Of a stretch of DNA of 64,000 nt, positions 34,349-42,709 are shown piece after piece; positions within the stretch are counted from its first letter, which is position 1; each line of letters opens with the position of its first letter. The DNA lies in NCBI RefSeq assembly GCF_030817535.1, contig NZ_JAUSZL010000002.1, positions 4,526,001 through 4,590,000 of the forward strand. The letters are read 5' to 3'. This DNA is from Streptomyces sp. V3I8. Its GTDB lineage: Bacteria; Actinomycetota; Actinomycetes; Streptomycetales; Streptomycetaceae. A model generated the notes under the pieces. That model saw only the letters and a program-made list of their open reading frames with translations. It had not been told where the DNA came from and did not search any database. The position numbers and the translations under genes are program-made.

Positions 34349-34733
34349 GTGGAACCTTCCTTGACATGGCGCGTATCAAGGAATTCCCGCGAAGAACGAG
34401 CAGCGCAGAGAATTGCAAGAACGAGCCGAAGAAAAGAGGAGCCGAATCGGTTGGGGAATCGAAATCGGCGGAGAATGTTCGCGGGGCGGTCCACCCGGCG
34501 CGGTGCACTGTTCCCTGGACGGGGCCGGCCCGGGGGCCGGTCGTTCTTCCGTGTGCGAGCCGGGTCCGGAGGATTTTCATCCGGAGCTCGACGGAGAACC
34601 CCGTGGTGCGGGCGGCGGTGCGCGGGTGACGACGTGCGACCTGGCGGAGTGCGGGTCGCGGAACCCCGGAAAGCAGCGAGCTGGGGCCCGCACCCCAAGG
34701 TGCGGGCCCCAGCTGCGAAGTGCGTGCCGACGA
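34349..34733. other. Leader / intergenic region upstream of the helicase
   Basis: These 385 bp hold the terminator of the cold-shock gene (34679-34714) and the 5' leader of the helicase mRNA. The stretch 34360-34470 is A+T-richer and may hold the helicase promoter. No gene is supported. Confidence 0.6.
34679..34714. terminator. 16-bp hairpin after the cold-shock gene
   Basis: AGCTGGGGCCCGCACC and its exact complement surround CCAA, 20 bp past the cold-shock stop on the minus strand. Confidence 0.85.
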
Positions 34734-34937
34734 TCAGGCGGGAACGATGTTCTCGGCCGTCGGGCCCTTCTGACCCTGCGCGATGTCGAACGTGACCTTC
34801 TGGCCCTCGTTCAGCTCGCGGAAGCCCTGGGCGGCGATGTTCGAGTAGTGGGCGAAGACGTCGGCGCCGCCGCCGTCCTGCTCGATGAAGCCGAAGCCCT
34901 TTTCTGCGTTGAACCACTTCACGGTACCGGAAGCCAT
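34734..34937 (-). CDS. Cold-shock protein (CspA family)
   Basis: This 67-residue cold-shock domain protein has RNP1 (KGFGFI), RNP2 (DVFAHYS) and the invariant [20 protein letters not shown] start. It binds single-stranded nucleic acid and acts as an RNA chaperone. ATG 34937 has GGAG at good distance (GAAGGAGAAAAAAATG). A leader of about 160 nt with a hairpin lies upstream, as is common for cold-shock mRNAs, and the helicase follows downstream. Confidence 0.97.
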   Translation of the reverse strand: MASGTVKWFNAEKGFGFIEQDGGGADVFAHYSNIAAQGFRELNEGQKVTFDIAQGQKGPTAENIVPA

Positions 34938-35034
34938 TTTTTTCTCCTTCGGGGCGGTGCTCGGAGTGCACACTGCGTGTACTCCGTGTCGCCGTGATGA
35001 TCACCCCGCCGGAAATAACCGGAGCCATAAAGGA

Positions 35035-35060
35035 TCCCCACCCGAATGAACTGGTGGGGA
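35035..35060 (-). promoter_or_regulatory. Hairpin in the cold-shock mRNA leader
   Basis: TCCCCACC (35035-35042) pairs with GGTGGGGA (35053-35060) around a 10-nt loop within the presumed leader. It could be a temperature-sensitive element. Confidence 0.4.
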
Positions 35061-35102
35061 CACCTGCAAGATTTTCGGGAACCACAACTGCAACTGAGAT
35101 CG

Positions 35103-35131
35103 ACACTAGCACGGTGGGCAGGTCTTTGCAG
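35103..35131 (-). promoter_or_regulatory. Vegetative promoter of the cold-shock gene
   Basis: On the minus strand CTGCAA (-35-like) and TAGTGT (-10) are separated by 17 bp, close to the Streptomyces SigHrdB consensus. The predicted start of transcription is near 35096, giving a leader of about 160 nt. Confidence 0.55.
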
Positions 35132-35215
35132 GGTCTGCTAAATCACACGGCCGGTCGGGTAAGTAATATTCATCGCGCTTCGCAGCCAATTCTTACTTTG
35201 TTGGCACAGATATTG

Positions 35216-35254
35216 GCGGACCCGGGGCGCATGGTTTCTGGGTGTCCCGGGTCC
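35216..35254. terminator. Hairpin after the lipase gene
   Basis: The left arm GCGGACCCGGG and right arm CCCGGGTCCGC flank about 17 nt just beyond the lipase stop (minus strand). Confidence 0.7.
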
Positions 35255-35262
35255 GCCCGGTG

Positions 35263-36588
35263 TCAGGGCTGGATCGGCATGCTCCAGCAGTTGGACGTGG
35301 TGGACCGGCCGGAGAGGCGGTCCACCAGCCAGTCGACCGCGTCGCCCTGGTCCGCCAGCAGCGGGGCGAAGTGATTCAGCAGGGCGCTGCCGACGTTCGG
35401 CAGGACCACGGGCTTGTAGGTGACGTCGGCGCCCTTGCCGCACCAGTCGACGGCGAGGGTGCGGGCCTGACCGTGCGGGACGAGGTTGTCGCTGGTGCCC
35501 GTCGCCAGCCGGACGGGCCCGGACGGCTTGAGCCTGCCGATGCGCTGCCCGTCCAGGAACCTCTTCAGTTCGGGCGAGGCGGCGATGATGTCGCCGAGGG
35601 TGCTGCCGTCGGTCGTCCACCGGGTGCTCTTGGTGTAGCCGTAGCCGAGCAGGCCGTCGCCGACGCACATGGTGGACAGGTCGGCGAGGGCCGCCTTCCC
35701 GGCGGCGTTCAGGTGTGCCTCGGCGATGGGCCTCAGCTCGGGGTCGGACTGGAGGAACCCGTTGAGCGACCAGCCCAACGCACCGGCCAGTTCGCTGCCG
35801 TCGATGGCCTTGGTGACGGCGGCCAGGTCGGCGGGCGGCGCGCCCGCGTAGGTGCCGGCGAGGGTGACGTCGGGGGCGTACGAGGACTGCAGTTCGGCGG
35901 CCGCGGCCGTCGCCCCGCCGCCCTGGCTGTAGCCGTACAGCCCGACCGGGGAGGCGGTGGTGACCGAGCCGCCGGTGACCGAACGGGCCGCGCGCACGGC
36001 GTCCAGGACCGCGTGCGCCTCGTCGACCCGGTCGACGTAGGTGTGCAGCCGGTCGGTCGCGCCGAGGCCCGCGTAGTCGGTGACGACCACGGCGGTGCCC
36101 TTGGCGAGGAGCCGGTAGATCGCCAGGTCCTCGTAACCGACGGACACCGTCTCGCCGTTGAGGGTCAGGGGGTGTTCCAGGCCCATGGACGCGGCGCACT
36201 GGTCGCCCTGGCCCAGGGTGCCGGGCGCCACCGCGACCAGGGGGCGCGGTCCGCCGCCCTTCCAGCGGGCCGCCGGTTCGATGTACGCCCCGGTGACGGC
36301 GACCGGTTTCCCGTTCGAGTCGGTGGACTTGTACATCAGCCTGGTCGCGGTGCCCGGCAGCGGCCCGTGCAGGCTGGGCAGGCTGAGGGCCAGGGGGAGC
36401 GGCTCGCTGCGGACGAGCGTGCCGTTCGCGGCGGGCAGGGCGGTCGGCGGGTTGTAGAACGCGGGGATGGTGACGCCCCGGGACACGACCTCGTCCGCCG
36501 CCGTGGCGGCGGTGGCCGTGAGTGCCTGGGCGGTGAGGCAGGCGACGGCGGTGACCGCCGCGGCGAGCAGTCTGTGGCGTGCGGGCAT
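35263..36588 (-). CDS. Secreted LIP-family lipase / esterase
   Basis: This 441-residue protein has a Sec signal peptide (MPARHRLLAAAVTAVACLTA, cleavage near ATAADE). The alpha/beta-hydrolase fold is of the secretory triacylglycerol lipase (LIP) type: PGTLGQGDQCAASMGLEHP, VVVTDYAGLGATDRLHTYVD, nucleophile elbow GYSQGG (Ser at about residue 219), then GTSDNLVPHGQARTLAVDWC with the likely Asp. The late His of NHFAPLL completes the triad. It releases fatty acids outside the cell. A TetR-type operator lies in the divergent promoter region shared with the MMPL exporter. Confidence 0.9.
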   Translation of the reverse strand: MPARHRLLAAAVTAVACLTAQALTATAATAADEVVSRGVTIPAFYNPPTALPAANGTLVRSEPLPLALSLPSLHGPLPGTATRLMYKSTDSNGKPVAVTGAYIEPAARWKGGGPRPLVAVAPGTLGQGDQCAASMGLEHPLTLNGETVSVGYEDLAIYRLLAKGTAVVVTDYAGLGATDRLHTYVDRVDEAHAVLDAVRAARSVTGGSVTTASPVGLYGYSQGGGATAAAAELQSSYAPDVTLAGTYAGAPPADLAAVTKAIDGSELAGALGWSLNGFLQSDPELRPIAEAHLNAAGKAALADLSTMCVGDGLLGYGYTKSTRWTTDGSTLGDIIAASPELKRFLDGQRIGRLKPSGPVRLATGTSDNLVPHGQARTLAVDWCGKGADVTYKPVVLPNVGSALLNHFAPLLADQGDAVDWLVDRLSGRSTTSNCWSMPIQP

Positions 36589-36706
36589 GGCGAACCTCCT
36601 GTGGAGCGGCCGGCAGAGAGGTGCACGAGAGCGGCGGCGCGGAGTCGCAGACGCGTCCCACGGGTCTGGCCGTGCCGCTGTGAAGTGGTTCGCCTGGAAC
36701 TTACCT

Positions 36707-36723
36707 ACGAGTAAGTTACTCGT
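36707..36723. promoter_or_regulatory. TetR-type operator ACGAGTAA-G-TTACTCGT
   Basis: This is a 17-bp perfect palindrome in an A+T-richer pocket, upstream of both the lipase and the MMPL exporter. Sequence and spacing resemble operators of TetR repressors of lipid-related genes. No TetR gene is in the window. Confidence 0.65.
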
Positions 36724-36738
36724 GGTAGCAGTAGGGAG

Positions 36739-36754
36739 GTTACGGTTCGGTAAC
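36739..36754. promoter_or_regulatory. Second dyad GTTAC-GGTTCG-GTAAC
   Basis: Perfect 5-bp arms with 6-nt spacing, 15 bp beyond the first palindrome. It may be a weaker second site. Confidence 0.4.
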
Positions 36755-36947
36755 TTGGCGGGGGCCGACGTGGACCAGACCAGGGGCTGACACGGCGGTA
36801 CGCCCTCTCGTACCGCAGAGGGACCCGGTGGCCCGTCTCTACTGCGTACCGAGTAGCGAAATGTGTCGGCAGCCGCACGACGACAGGACGGGTCTGCACC
36901 GGACAGCCTTGGAGGACATTCGGCACCAGATCAGGAGACCTTCTGCC

Positions 36948-39194
36948 GTGGCTACTTTCCTTTATCGACTGGGCCGTCTGGCCTTCCGGCGTCGCTGGTA
37001 CGTCGCCCTGGTGTGGGCGGCCGTCCTGGCCGCGGTCGGCCTGGGCGCGATGAAGGCCCCGGCTGCCGCGGACGAGGGGTTCGCCATGCCGGGCATCGAG
37101 TCCCAGAAGGCGTTCGACCTGATGGAGCAGCGCTTCCCCGGGGCGTCGGCCGACGGCGCGACCGCCCGGGTCGTCTTCGTCGCACCGGACGGCAGGAAGG
37201 TCACCGCCGCCGGGAACAAGCGGGCCGTCGAGAAGGCCGTCACCGAACTGGGCGACGGCACCCAGGTCGCGAGCGCCGCCGACCCCTTCGAGACGCGGGC
37301 CGTCAGCAAGGACGGCACGACGGCGTACGCGACCGTCACCTACAAGGTCGAGCCCCAGGACCTGACCGACGCGAGCAGGTCCCACCTGGAGGAGGCCCTC
37401 GTCGGGGCCCGGGACTCCGGGCTGACCGTGGAGGCCGGCGGCACCGCCATGGAGGACACCGGCGGGCCGGGCGGCGCGGCCGAGCTGATAGGCGTCGCGA
37501 TCGCCGCGGTCGTCCTGCTGGTCACCTTCGGTTCCCTCGCCGCGGCCGGGCTGCCGCTGCTGACCGCCGTCATCGGCGTCGGCATCAGCATGGCCACGAT
37601 CCTGACCCTGGCCAGCACCTTCGGCCTGTCCGCCACGACCGGCACCCTCGCGATGATGCTCGGCCTCGCGGTCGGCATCGACTACGCCCTGTTCGTGGTC
37701 TCCCGCTACCGCGAGGAGCGCGCCAAGGGCCGTACGCCCGAGGAGGCCACCGGGCTGGCCGTCGGCACCGCCGGTTCCGCCGTCGTCTTCGCGGGGCTCA
37801 CCGTCGTCATCGCCCTCGCCGGACTCGCGGTGGTCGGCATCCCGATGCTCACCAAGATGGGTCTGGCCGCGGCCGGCGCGGTCGTCGTCGGTGTGCTGAT
37901 CGCGCTGACGTTCGTCCCCGCGCTCCTCGGCTTCTGGCCGAACGCCGTGCTCACCCGGCGGGCCCGCAGGAGCGGCCGGGTCGCCCAGAACACCCAGAAC
38001 ACCCAGAACACAGAGAACACAGAGAACACCAAGGACAACGGGGGCACGCGCTGGGCGCGGTTCGTCCTGCGCCGCCCCGTGCCCGTCCTGCTGCTCGGTG
38101 TGGTGGGCCTCGGCGTGCTCGCCGTGCCGGTGGCCGACCTGCAGCTGGGCATGCCCGGCGACGAGGCGAAGTCGACCGCGACCACCGAGCGCCGCGCCTA
38201 CGACGCGCTCGCCGAGGGCTTCGGCCCCGGTTTCAACGGCCCGCTGACCTTCGTCGTGGACGCCAAGGGCGACTCCGACGCCAAGGGCGCCGTGGAGACC
38301 ATCTCCGGGAAGATCGGCGGCACGGACGGTGTCGTGTCCGTCTCCCCGGCGCGCTTCAACGAGGCCGGCGACACGGCGGTCTTCTCCGTCGTGCCCTCCA
38401 CCGCGCCGACCGACCAGAAGACCAAGGACCTCGTACAGACCATCCGCGACGAGCGGCCCGGGATCGAGTCGGGGACCGGGGCGACCTTCGAGGTCACCGG
38501 CACCACCGCGATGAACATCGACATCGCCCAGAAGGTCCAGTCGGCCCTGGTCCCCTACCTGGTCGTGGTCGTCGGTCTGGCGATCATCCTCCTCATGGTG
38601 ATCTTCCGGTCCCTGCTCGTCCCGCTGAAGGCGGCTCTCGGCTTCCTGCTGTCCGTCCTGGCGTCCCTCGGCGTGGTCGTCCTGGTCTTCCAGCAGGGCC
38701 ACGGCGCGGGCATCATGGGCGTGGAGCAGACCGGGCCGATCATGAGCCTGATGCCGATCTTCCTGGTGGGCATCGTCTTCGGTCTGGCCATGGACTACGA
38801 GGTCTTCCTGGTCTCCCGGATGCGCGAGGCGTACGTCCACGGCGAGACGCCCGAACAGGCGGTGACCAGCGGGTTCCGGCACAGTGCCCGGGTCGTGGTG
38901 GCCGCCGCGCTGATCATGATCGCGGTCTTCGCCGGGTTCATCGGTGAGAGTGAGCCCATGATCAAGATGATCGGGTTCGGACTGGCCACCGCCGTCCTCT
39001 TCGACGCCTTCGTCGTCCGCATGGCGATCGTGCCCGCCGTCCTCGCGCTGCTCGGCCACCGGGCCTGGTGGCTGCCGGGCTGGCTGGACCGGCTGCTGCC
39101 CCGCGTCGACGTGGAGGGCGAGGCGCTCAGCCGCCGCCCCGGGACGGACCGGGCCCCCTCCGACGAGGCCGACCTGGAACCGGCGCGCACCTGA
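36948..39194 (+). CDS. MMPL-family RND transporter
   Basis: This 748-residue protein has twelve predicted membrane segments in two halves, each with an extracytoplasmic loop. Motifs include GLAVGIDYALFVVSRYREE and, in the second half, GLAMDYEVFLVSRMREAY (proton-relay Asp-Tyr pairs). MMPL proteins export lipids or lipid-linked compounds. GTG 36948, preceded by AGGAG, gives the usual FLYRLGRLAFRRRWYV start. The central linker holds an in-frame NTQ/NTE repeat (37989-38030). It is divergent from the lipase, with a shared operator, and is followed by a strong terminator. The substrate is unknown. Confidence 0.93.
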   Translation: MATFLYRLGRLAFRRRWYVALVWAAVLAAVGLGAMKAPAAADEGFAMPGIESQKAFDLMEQRFPGASADGATARVVFVAPDGRKVTAAGNKRAVEKAVTELGDGTQVASAADPFETRAVSKDGTTAYATVTYKVEPQDLTDASRSHLEEALVGARDSGLTVEAGGTAMEDTGGPGGAAELIGVAIAAVVLLVTFGSLAAAGLPLLTAVIGVGISMATILTLASTFGLSATTGTLAMMLGLAVGIDYALFVVSRYREERAKGRTPEEATGLAVGTAGSAVVFAGLTVVIALAGLAVVGIPMLTKMGLAAAGAVVVGVLIALTFVPALLGFWPNAVLTRRARRSGRVAQNTQNTQNTENTENTKDNGGTRWARFVLRRPVPVLLLGVVGLGVLAVPVADLQLGMPGDEAKSTATTERRAYDALAEGFGPGFNGPLTFVVDAKGDSDAKGAVETISGKIGGTDGVVSVSPARFNEAGDTAVFSVVPSTAPTDQKTKDLVQTIRDERPGIESGTGATFEVTGTTAMNIDIAQKVQSALVPYLVVVVGLAIILLMVIFRSLLVPLKAALGFLLSVLASLGVVVLVFQQGHGAGIMGVEQTGPIMSLMPIFLVGIVFGLAMDYEVFLVSRMREAYVHGETPEQAVTSGFRHSARVVVAAALIMIAVFAGFIGESEPMIKMIGFGLATAVLFDAFVVRMAIVPAVLALLGHRAWWLPGWLDRLLPRVDVEGEALSRRPGTDRAPSDEADLEPART

Positions 39195-39217
39195 GACGAC
39201 CACCCTCCCCCCCCCGG

Positions 39218-39257
39218 GACGGGGCCGCCCGTGACGAGCGACACGGGCGGCCCCGTC
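39218..39257. terminator. 16-bp hairpin after the MMPL gene
   Basis: GACGGGGCCGCCCGTG and its exact complement enclose 8 nt, just after the exporter stop and before the histidine kinase start. Confidence 0.85.
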
Positions 39258-39323
39258 GGCCGTTCGCACCCGGAAGCGTCCACGATGTCCCCGACGGATG
39301 CAGTCCACCCACCGGAGAACCCG

Positions 39324-40796
39324 ATGTCCAGCAGCCTGGAGCGCTACACGGACCGCCTGGAGCGGTACGCGGACCGCCACCCGCGCGTCATCGACGTGGC
39401 CCTGGCCGCGGTGCTGATGGGCTCCGCGACCCTCGGCAGCTCGCTCACCCTGCCCGGCACCGACCCGCCGGACCACGACAGCGCCGGGACCATCCTCATG
39501 GGGGTGTCCTGCCTGGCCCTGCTGAAGTACCGCGGGTACCCGCGCACCACCGTCGCCGTGACCACGGTCTGCACGGTGATCGCGATCAACCTGGGATACC
39601 TGGTCACGCCCCTGCTGCTGGCTCCGGTCATGGCGGCGCTGTACTGGCTGGCCGTCCTCAGCGACGAGAGGACCACCCGCCTCCACGGCATCACCGTCAT
39701 GGCGGTGGTGACGGCCGGCTCGGTGCTGTCCGACTCGTCGGACGGGCACTCGATCGTGCTCAGGACGGTCGGGCCCTTCTTCTGGCTGCTGCTGCCGATC
39801 GCCGCGGGCAACATGACGCGGCTGCGGCGCGCCTATCTGAAGGCCGTGCAGGCCCGTGCCGAGCACGCCGAGCGCACCCGGGAGGAGGAGGCGCGGCTGC
39901 GCGTCACCGAGGAGCGCATGCGGATCGCCCGCGAGCTGCACGACGTCGTCGCCCACCATCTGGCCCTGGCCAACGCGCAGGCCGGCACCGCGGCCCACCT
40001 CGCGGTCAGCGATCCGGAGCAGTCGCGGAGGATCCTCACCGACCTGACCGGGACCACGTCCTCCGCGCTGCGCGAGCTGAAGGCGACGCTGGGGCTGCTG
40101 CGGCGCAGCGACGACCCGGCCGCCCCGTCGCTGGAGCCGTCGCCCGGCCTCGACGGACTGCCCGGCCTGGTGGCGGCGTGCGCGTCGGCCGGGGTCACGG
40201 TCACGGTGGCCACGGAGGGCGAGCCGCAGCCGCTGTCACCCGGGGTGGACCTGACGGCGTTCCGGATCGTGCAGGAGGCGCTGACGAACGTGACCAAGCA
40301 CGCCGCGGCGGAGACGGCGCACGTGCGGCTCGCGTACGTGGCCTCGCGTCTGCTGATCACGGTCACCAACGACGGTCCGGCGGCCGTGCCGGTCCGCCGG
40401 GCCCCGGCGGCCCCGCCCGCTTCGGCGGCCCCGGCAGCCGCTGAGCCGGGGCAGAGCCGGGGCTTCGGCGTCATGGGCATGCGCGAGCGGGCCCAGTCGA
40501 TCGGCGGTGAACTCTCCGCCGGTCCCCGCCCGGAGGGCGGCTTCCAGGTCACCACGGCGCTGCCGCTGCAGCCGTCGGTGACGGAGGAGACCGGGCCGGA
40601 GGGGCCCGGGCGGGCGGAGCAGGCAGAGCCGGCGGAATCCCCGGGACCGCACGCGGCACCGGGGCCGGCGCACGCGCAGGCGGAGGCGGAGGCGGCCGAC
40701 CCGGGCAGCCCCGCGGCAGGGATCTGCGACCCCCAAGAAGCCTTCCGGGCCTTCAGGGCACTCAAGGCGGCCAAGTCCGAAGGAGACAAGACATGA
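39324..40796 (+). CDS. NarL-type sensor histidine kinase
   Basis: This 490-residue protein has about four membrane helices (residues 22-150), a HisKA_3 dimerisation domain with phospho-acceptor His in RIARELHDVVAHHLALANAQ, and a HATPase (FRIVQEALTNVTKHA N-box; RGFGVMGMRERAQSIGGELS G-box). ATG 39324 with GGAG upstream is favoured; ATG 39285 with GGAAG is possible. A Glu/Pro/Ala-rich tail of about 80 residues extends past the ATPase domain and ends in a helical segment. The stop overlaps the response-regulator start (ATGA). Signal unknown. Confidence 0.93.
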   Translation: MSSSLERYTDRLERYADRHPRVIDVALAAVLMGSATLGSSLTLPGTDPPDHDSAGTILMGVSCLALLKYRGYPRTTVAVTTVCTVIAINLGYLVTPLLLAPVMAALYWLAVLSDERTTRLHGITVMAVVTAGSVLSDSSDGHSIVLRTVGPFFWLLLPIAAGNMTRLRRAYLKAVQARAEHAERTREEEARLRVTEERMRIARELHDVVAHHLALANAQAGTAAHLAVSDPEQSRRILTDLTGTTSSALRELKATLGLLRRSDDPAAPSLEPSPGLDGLPGLVAACASAGVTVTVATEGEPQPLSPGVDLTAFRIVQEALTNVTKHAAAETAHVRLAYVASRLLITVTNDGPAAVPVRRAPAAPPASAAPAAAEPGQSRGFGVMGMRERAQSIGGELSAGPRPEGGFQVTTALPLQPSVTEETGPEGPGRAEQAEPAESPGPHAAPGPAHAQAEAEAADPGSPAAGICDPQEAFRAFRALKAAKSEGDKT

Positions 40797-41476
40797 GCGT
40801 CGTCAGGGTGCTGCTCGCCGACGACCAGGCCCTGTTGCGGGCCACTTTCCGGATTCTGATCGACTCCTGTGAGGACATGACCGTGGTCGGGGAAGCCTCC
40901 GACGGCGCGGAGGCGGTGGACCTGGCCCGCGCCCACCACCCCGACATCGTCCTCATGGACATCCGCATGCCGGGCACGGACGGTCTGGCCGCCACGTCGG
41001 CCATCTGCGCGGACCCGGACCTGGCCGCGACCCGCGTCCTCATCCTGACCACGTTCGAGACCGAGGACTACGTCGCCCAGGCGCTGCGCGCGGGTGCCAG
41101 CGGCTTCCTGGGCAAGGACGTCACGGCCGACACCCTGCTGGCCGGTCTGAGAACCGTGGCGTCCGGCGAGGCCCTGCTCTCACCGGGGGCCACCCGCACC
41201 CTGATCACCCGCTTCCTGACGTCCCCGGCACCGGGGGGCCGGCTCGCGCCTCCGGAACGCCTGTCCGACCTCACGACGCGCGAACGCGAGGTCATGTCAC
41301 TGGCGGCGGAGGGCAAGTCCAACACCGAGATCGCCGAGGACCTCACGGTCAGCCCCCTGACGGTACGCACCCACATCCACCGGGCCATGACGAAACTCGG
41401 CGCGAGGGACAGGGCCCAACTGGTGGTGATCGCCTACCAGACGGGCCTGGTGCAGGCGGATCCGACGGCACCGTGA
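40793..41476 (+). CDS. NarL/LuxR-type response regulator
   Basis: This 227-residue protein has a receiver domain (LLADDQALLRATFRI; phospho-acceptor Asp in DIVLMDIRMPG; Lys in GKDVT) and a LuxR helix-turn-helix (LTTREREVMSLAAEGKSNTE to VRTHIHRAMTKLG). It is the cognate partner of the preceding kinase by overlap. Targets are unknown; the adjacent MMPL exporter is a candidate. Confidence 0.95.
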   Translation: MSVVRVLLADDQALLRATFRILIDSCEDMTVVGEASDGAEAVDLARAHHPDIVLMDIRMPGTDGLAATSAICADPDLAATRVLILTTFETEDYVAQALRAGASGFLGKDVTADTLLAGLRTVASGEALLSPGATRTLITRFLTSPAPGGRLAPPERLSDLTTREREVMSLAAEGKSNTEIAEDLTVSPLTVRTHIHRAMTKLGARDRAQLVVIAYQTGLVQADPTAP

Positions 41477-41484
41477 GACCCGCC

Positions 41485-41600
41485 GCGGCCGGGATGTACG
41501 GGACGTACAGGACGTACGGGTCGCGGCGGGTCGGTGGGAGACCGTGGGCTCCGGTGGGCTCCGGTGGGTTCCGGTGGGGCTCCGCCGGATCCCGGCAGGC
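41485..41600. repeat. Short tandem repeats after the response regulator
   Basis: Units GTACGGGAC/GTACAGGAC and then GGGCTCCGGTG/GGTTCCGGTG repeat between the regulator and the convergent DUF4394 gene. Confidence 0.65.
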
Positions 41601-41609
41601 CCGGTGGGA

Positions 41610-42491
41610 TCAGGTGCCGGTGAGGCTGATGGCCACGTCCGTGACGTTCAGGGGGAACTGGCCGACGGCCGTCGGCTCGCCGGTGAGGACGTTGACGCTG
41701 TAGAAGAACGCCCGGGTCGCGTTGTACGGCAGGAGCGAGGCGAAGGCGTCGTTCGCGATCGTCTTGCCGTTCGACAGGGTGCTGTAGATGTCCAGGCCCG
41801 CGTCCGAGCCGGCGTCGAAGCCCAGGAGGCCGGTCGTGACGAGGCTGCCCGCGTTCGGCGGCGACTGGATGACGACCTGGTCGTTGAACGTGTCGATGTC
41901 GAACAGCGTCGTCGCGGTGGACCCGACCAGGTCGTTGTTCGTGTAGCCGGCCGCGGTCACGCCCTGGGCCGCCGTGGTGGCCGGCGGGATGTTCAGCGCG
42001 CTGTCCGTGGCCGTCGTGTGGTCGTTCAGGTTGTGCCGCAGGTTCTGGCCGTAGTTGCTGATCACCCGCAGCCGGTCGGCGGCCGGGTTGAAGTCGATGT
42101 CGAAGGCCGTGCCGTACAGCGAGGTCTGCAGCTGCGAGACCTTGGTGGCGACCACCGTGTCGGTGGTGGCCGGCGGCATCTTGATCGTGTAGATGCCGCC
42201 CTTGTCGCCGACGCCGTACAGCAGGCCGTTCTGCACCCGGAAGTCGATGCCGACCAGCTTGGTGTCGCCGGCGAGCCCGTCGATCACCAGCACCCAGTTG
42301 AGCACCTTCGGGTTGTCCGTCAGGAACGTGGACATCAGGGTGCCGTCACCGGCGAGGCCGTACGCCCGCAGGCCGGGGGTGGCGGCGGGGGCGGCGGAGC
42401 TGGCGCCGGGCGCGCTCACCGTGAGCGCGGTCGCCGCGGACACGACCGCCACCGCCACCGCGATTCTCTTTCTCCATGCTGCTTTCATCAT
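41610..42491 (-). CDS. Secreted DUF4394-domain protein
   Basis: This 293-residue protein has a signal peptide (RKRIAVAVAVVSAATALTVS, cleavage near GASSAAP) and a beta-propeller-like DUF4394 domain: LVGIDFRVQNGLLYGVGDKG, TAFDIDFNPAADRLRVIS and YTNNDLVGSTATTLFDID. Its function is unknown; it is extracellular. ATG 42491, with GGAGGG at 5-nt spacing, is the natural start. It is divergent from the PucR regulator at 42710, which may control it. Confidence 0.9.
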   Translation of the reverse strand: MMKAAWRKRIAVAVAVVSAATALTVSAPGASSAAPAATPGLRAYGLAGDGTLMSTFLTDNPKVLNWVLVIDGLAGDTKLVGIDFRVQNGLLYGVGDKGGIYTIKMPPATTDTVVATKVSQLQTSLYGTAFDIDFNPAADRLRVISNYGQNLRHNLNDHTTATDSALNIPPATTAAQGVTAAGYTNNDLVGSTATTLFDIDTFNDQVVIQSPPNAGSLVTTGLLGFDAGSDAGLDIYSTLSNGKTIANDAFASLLPYNATRAFFYSVNVLTGEPTAVGQFPLNVTDVAISLTGT

Positions 42492-42709
42492 TATTTCCCT
42501 CCCGTTCGCGCGTGCCGGAAAAGTGCCGTTCCCTGTTCCTCATTAAGCCCAGGCGCCTGCGGCCCCACAAGCGGATCGCTTCACAAGTACGCCCGGATCA
42601 AGGAACTTTGCGCACGGTGACACATGCGTCCCGGGATATCCGCGGCCGATTCACCCGCGGTGACAATCGCCGACCGGTTTTCGTCTGTCGGCGCCCGCTC
42701 CGTGCTGAC

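Larger units (their letters stand above)
34938..35262. other. Cold-shock gene leader, promoter, and end of lipase transcript
   Basis: These 325 bp contain, on the minus strand, a promoter-like pair (listed separately), a leader of about 160 nt and the lipase terminator hairpin near 35216-35254. No gene is supported. Confidence 0.6.
36589..36947. other. Divergent promoter region of lipase and MMPL exporter
   Basis: These 359 bp contain two inverted repeats (listed separately) and the divergent promoters. The coding frame running from 36828 toward the exporter is an unsupported N-terminal extension. Confidence 0.6.

Noticed and set aside
34681..34714. Possible tRNA-like or small-RNA structure
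   Set aside because: It is a simple perfect hairpin right after a gene stop, best explained as a terminator; no cloverleaf is present.
36705..39998. A 1097-residue minus-strand frame across the MMPL gene
   Set aside because: It consists of His/Asp/Arg-rich shadow sequence opposite a clear RND transporter.
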